From NCBI GenBank assembly GCA_900549895.1, contig URQG01000099.1, positions 1 through 7,070 of the forward strand: DNA of 7,070 nucleotides. Direction: 5' to 3'. Under the pieces are notes generated by a model that saw only the letters and a list, made by a program, of their open reading frames with translations, was not told the DNA's origin and did no database searches. Positions 6,094 through 7,070 of the stretch are shown in pieces (positions within the stretch are counted from its first letter, which is position 1; the number at the start of each line of letters is the position of its first letter). This stretch comes from an uncultured Lachnobacterium sp. (GTDB taxonomy: Bacteria > Bacillota > Clostridia > Lachnospirales > Lachnospiraceae). Both the position numbers and the translations under genes were made by a program.

Positions 6094-6186
6094 ATGTTTG
6101 ATACAACCGTAGTGGCAAAGAAGATGAAAGAGGTACGAAAGAGCAGAGGCTGTAAGCACTATGGGGATTGGAATTATGTGGAATAA
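6094..6186 (+). pseudogene. Probable remnant of an XRE-family regulator gene (first ~19 codons)
   Basis: A 30-codon frame begins with ATG 6094, preceded by GGAG (6083-6086) at seven-base spacing, and ends at TAA 6184-6186. Its first residues, MFDTTVVAKKMKEVRKSRG, match how a common Clostridia XRE helix-turn-helix family begins (MFDT.VVAKKIKE.R...), where TQ and the recognition helix should follow. Here the match stops after about residue 19 and a short unrelated tail (CKHYGDWNYVE) leads to the stop. This suggests a deletion that removed nearly the whole gene, just 16 bases after the anti-sigma stop. It could instead be a real 30-aa peptide; without a helix-turn-helix it cannot act as an XRE regulator. 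Confidence 0.4.
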
Positions 6187-6200
6187 ATTTGATGGTATAA

Positions 6201-6241
6201 GAAAACCGTATGACCAGGATCAATCCGGTCATACGGTTTTC
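6201..6241. terminator. Rho-independent terminator between convergent genes
   Basis: GAAAACCGTATGACC (6201-6215) and its exact reverse complement (6227-6241) make a 15-bp perfect stem with an 11-base apical loop, in which GG/CC can pair further. On the + strand the stem ends in TTTTC followed by TTTT (6242-6245), ending the sigma/anti-sigma transcript. On the - strand the stem's A-tract gives a U-run as well, and the hairpin starts three bases beyond the peptidase stop codon, so it probably serves both directions. Confidence 0.85.
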
Positions 6242-6243
6242 TT

Positions 6244-7070
6244 TTACAGATCCCTGCATGCAATCGTGCCGAGCATACTTTCCGCATGAAGTACGGCATT
6301 GTTGACCGCCATAGCCATGACATGTGCCGCGAGCGTTCCGACGACATTGACATCGGAAGCGACTTCGCCGACCGAACATGCGTAGATCGAATCGCCATCT
6401 GCCATGGTGTGCACAGGGCGGATGGTGCGTGCGTATCCATTGTGTGCCATGGATGCGACTTTGCACAGTGTGGTCTTGTCCATCTTTGCGTTGGTAATGA
6501 TCGCACCGATGGTCGTGTTTGTGTTGGATAATTTCTGATCTGCCGCGAGTTTGTACAGAAGATCTTCGCTTGAAACCAGATGTCCGTCTTTGTGGCATCC
6601 GGCAAGAAGCCTGCCGGTCTGCATATCATAGACATCGCCCAAAGCATTGACGGCGACGATCGCGCCGACCATCAATTCACCGATCTGGACGGCGTAGCAG
6701 CCGATGCCGCTTTTCATGCAGTTCTCCGATCCCATCAGTTTGCCGACGGTGCAGCCGCAGCCGACACCATAGTTGCCCTGCGGCACGGAGCTGTATGAGG
6801 CATTTTTGCAGGCACGGTACGCCATTGCTTCATCCGGGCGCACATCCGCGCGGCCGAATCCGAGATCAAAGATATCCGACTGGCAGACGAGCGGCACGAC
6901 GGTCGGACCGACTGCAAGACCGATACCACGCTCTTCCAGATAGTTCATGACGCCGGTCGCTGCGTTTAATGCGTAGGCGGATCCACCGGACAAAAGCAAT
7001 GCATGAAGCCCCTTGCAGTCCGCCACCGGATTTAACAGTGGAGTTTCTCTGGATGCGGGACCGCCGCCGC
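6244..7070 (-). CDS. P1-family peptidase (S58; DmpA / L-aminopeptidase-D-esterase type), 5' partial
   Basis: The frame runs from the window edge to TAA at 6246-6244; about 275 residues are visible, starting GGGPASRETPLLNPV, so the first about 50-70 residues are outside. Family marks in order: GGGPASRET, HALLLSGGSAYALNAATGVM, YLEERGIG, a YGVGCGCTVGKLMG loop (usually GAGTGATVGK), VGAIVAVNALGDVYD, SNTNTTIGAIIT, and RTIRPVHTMADGDSIYA near the end. These enzymes belong to the N-terminal-nucleophile-like Ornithine acetyltransferase/DmpA fold: the precursor cleaves itself before a Ser or Thr that becomes the catalytic nucleophile of the small subunit. Here the Asn-Thr pair encoded at 6519-6514 is the expected site. 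Likely activity is an aminopeptidase/amidase on small peptides or amides; substrate not predictable. It is cysteine-rich (about 11 Cys). No signal peptide can be judged. Convergent to, and not functionally tied to, the sigma operon. Confidence 0.92.
   Translation of the reverse strand, partial: GGGPASRETPLLNPVADCKGLHALLLSGGSAYALNAATGVMNYLEERGIGLAVGPTVVPLVCQSDIFDLGFGRADVRPDEAMAYRACKNASYSSVPQGNYGVGCGCTVGKLMGSENCMKSGIGCYAVQIGELMVGAIVAVNALGDVYDMQTGRLLAGCHKDGHLVSSEDLLYKLAADQKLSNTNTTIGAIITNAKMDKTTLCKVASMAHNGYARTIRPVHTMADGDSIYACSVGEVASDVNVVGTLAAHVMAMAVNNAVLHAESMLGTIACRDL

Noticed and set aside
6163..6240. Short + strand frame from ATG about 6160 through the terminator hairpin
   Set aside because: It lacks a ribosome site, crosses the hairpin and runs antisense into the peptidase end; no family resemblance.
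5957..6598. Open frame of about 213 codons on the - strand across the anti-sigma end, the terminator and the peptidase end
   Set aside because: It runs through a strong terminator and in a wrong frame of the clearly coding peptidase; composition is not protein-like.
1..7070. Insertion sequences, CRISPR repeats, tRNA or rRNA genes, attachment sites
   Set aside because: No terminal repeats, transposase, spaced identical repeats or RNA gene signatures were found on reading both strands.

Overview
The window looks like chromosomal DNA from a Gram-positive anaerobe of class Clostridia, most likely Lachnospiraceae. This is inferred from the protein families (a Bce-like two-component system next to an FtsX-type ABC transporter, a Clostridia-type ECF sigma/anti-sigma pair, and a P1/DmpA-type peptidase), strong AGGAGG ribosome binding sites, GTG starts and mid-range GC content. 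No rRNA, tRNA, CRISPR array, insertion sequence or phage gene is visible.

Region 1 (1-4513, + strand) is a four-gene sense-and-transport locus. It holds the C-terminal DNA-binding domain of an OmpR/PhoB-type response regulator (cut by the window edge), a one-membrane-segment histidine kinase overlapping it by 16 bases, then after a 97-base gap an ABC ATPase (236 aa) and an 835-aa FtsX/MacB-fold permease whose start overlaps the ATPase end. This order is that of BceRS-BceAB antimicrobial-peptide sensing and detoxification systems, but the permease is a duplicated 8-segment, two-ectodomain protein rather than a BceB. A perfect inverted repeat, TCACA-N4-TGTGA, lies across the kinase stop codon ahead of the ATPase and closely resembles the known BceR operator. 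The likely circuit is: the permease senses a substrate, the kinase phosphorylates the regulator, and the regulator activates the transporter promoter inside the operon.

Region 2 (4514-6077, + strand) is a second envelope-signalling unit. It has a sigma-70 ECF factor (185 aa) overlapping by 4 bases a single-pass membrane protein (307 aa), presumably its anti-sigma factor. The gap in front of the sigma gene contains TGCAAC-N17-CGTGTA, an ECF-type promoter-like sequence, which suggests autoregulation. The anti-sigma ectodomain carries a DxNxDG calcium-loop-like motif.

Region 3 (6078-6243) holds a 30-codon open frame that looks like the beginning of an XRE-type regulator broken off after about 19 residues, followed by a strong hairpin terminator.

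Region 4 (6244-7070, - strand) is a convergent P1-family (S58, DmpA/L-aminopeptidase type) self-cleaving hydrolase, missing its N-terminus at the window edge.

Nothing here is certain to be a new system. The most interesting points are the two candidate regulatory sites, the kinase's unusual phospho-acceptor motif, the mismatch between Bce-like regulation and an FtsX-duplicated permease, and the calcium-loop-like motif in the anti-sigma ectodomain.
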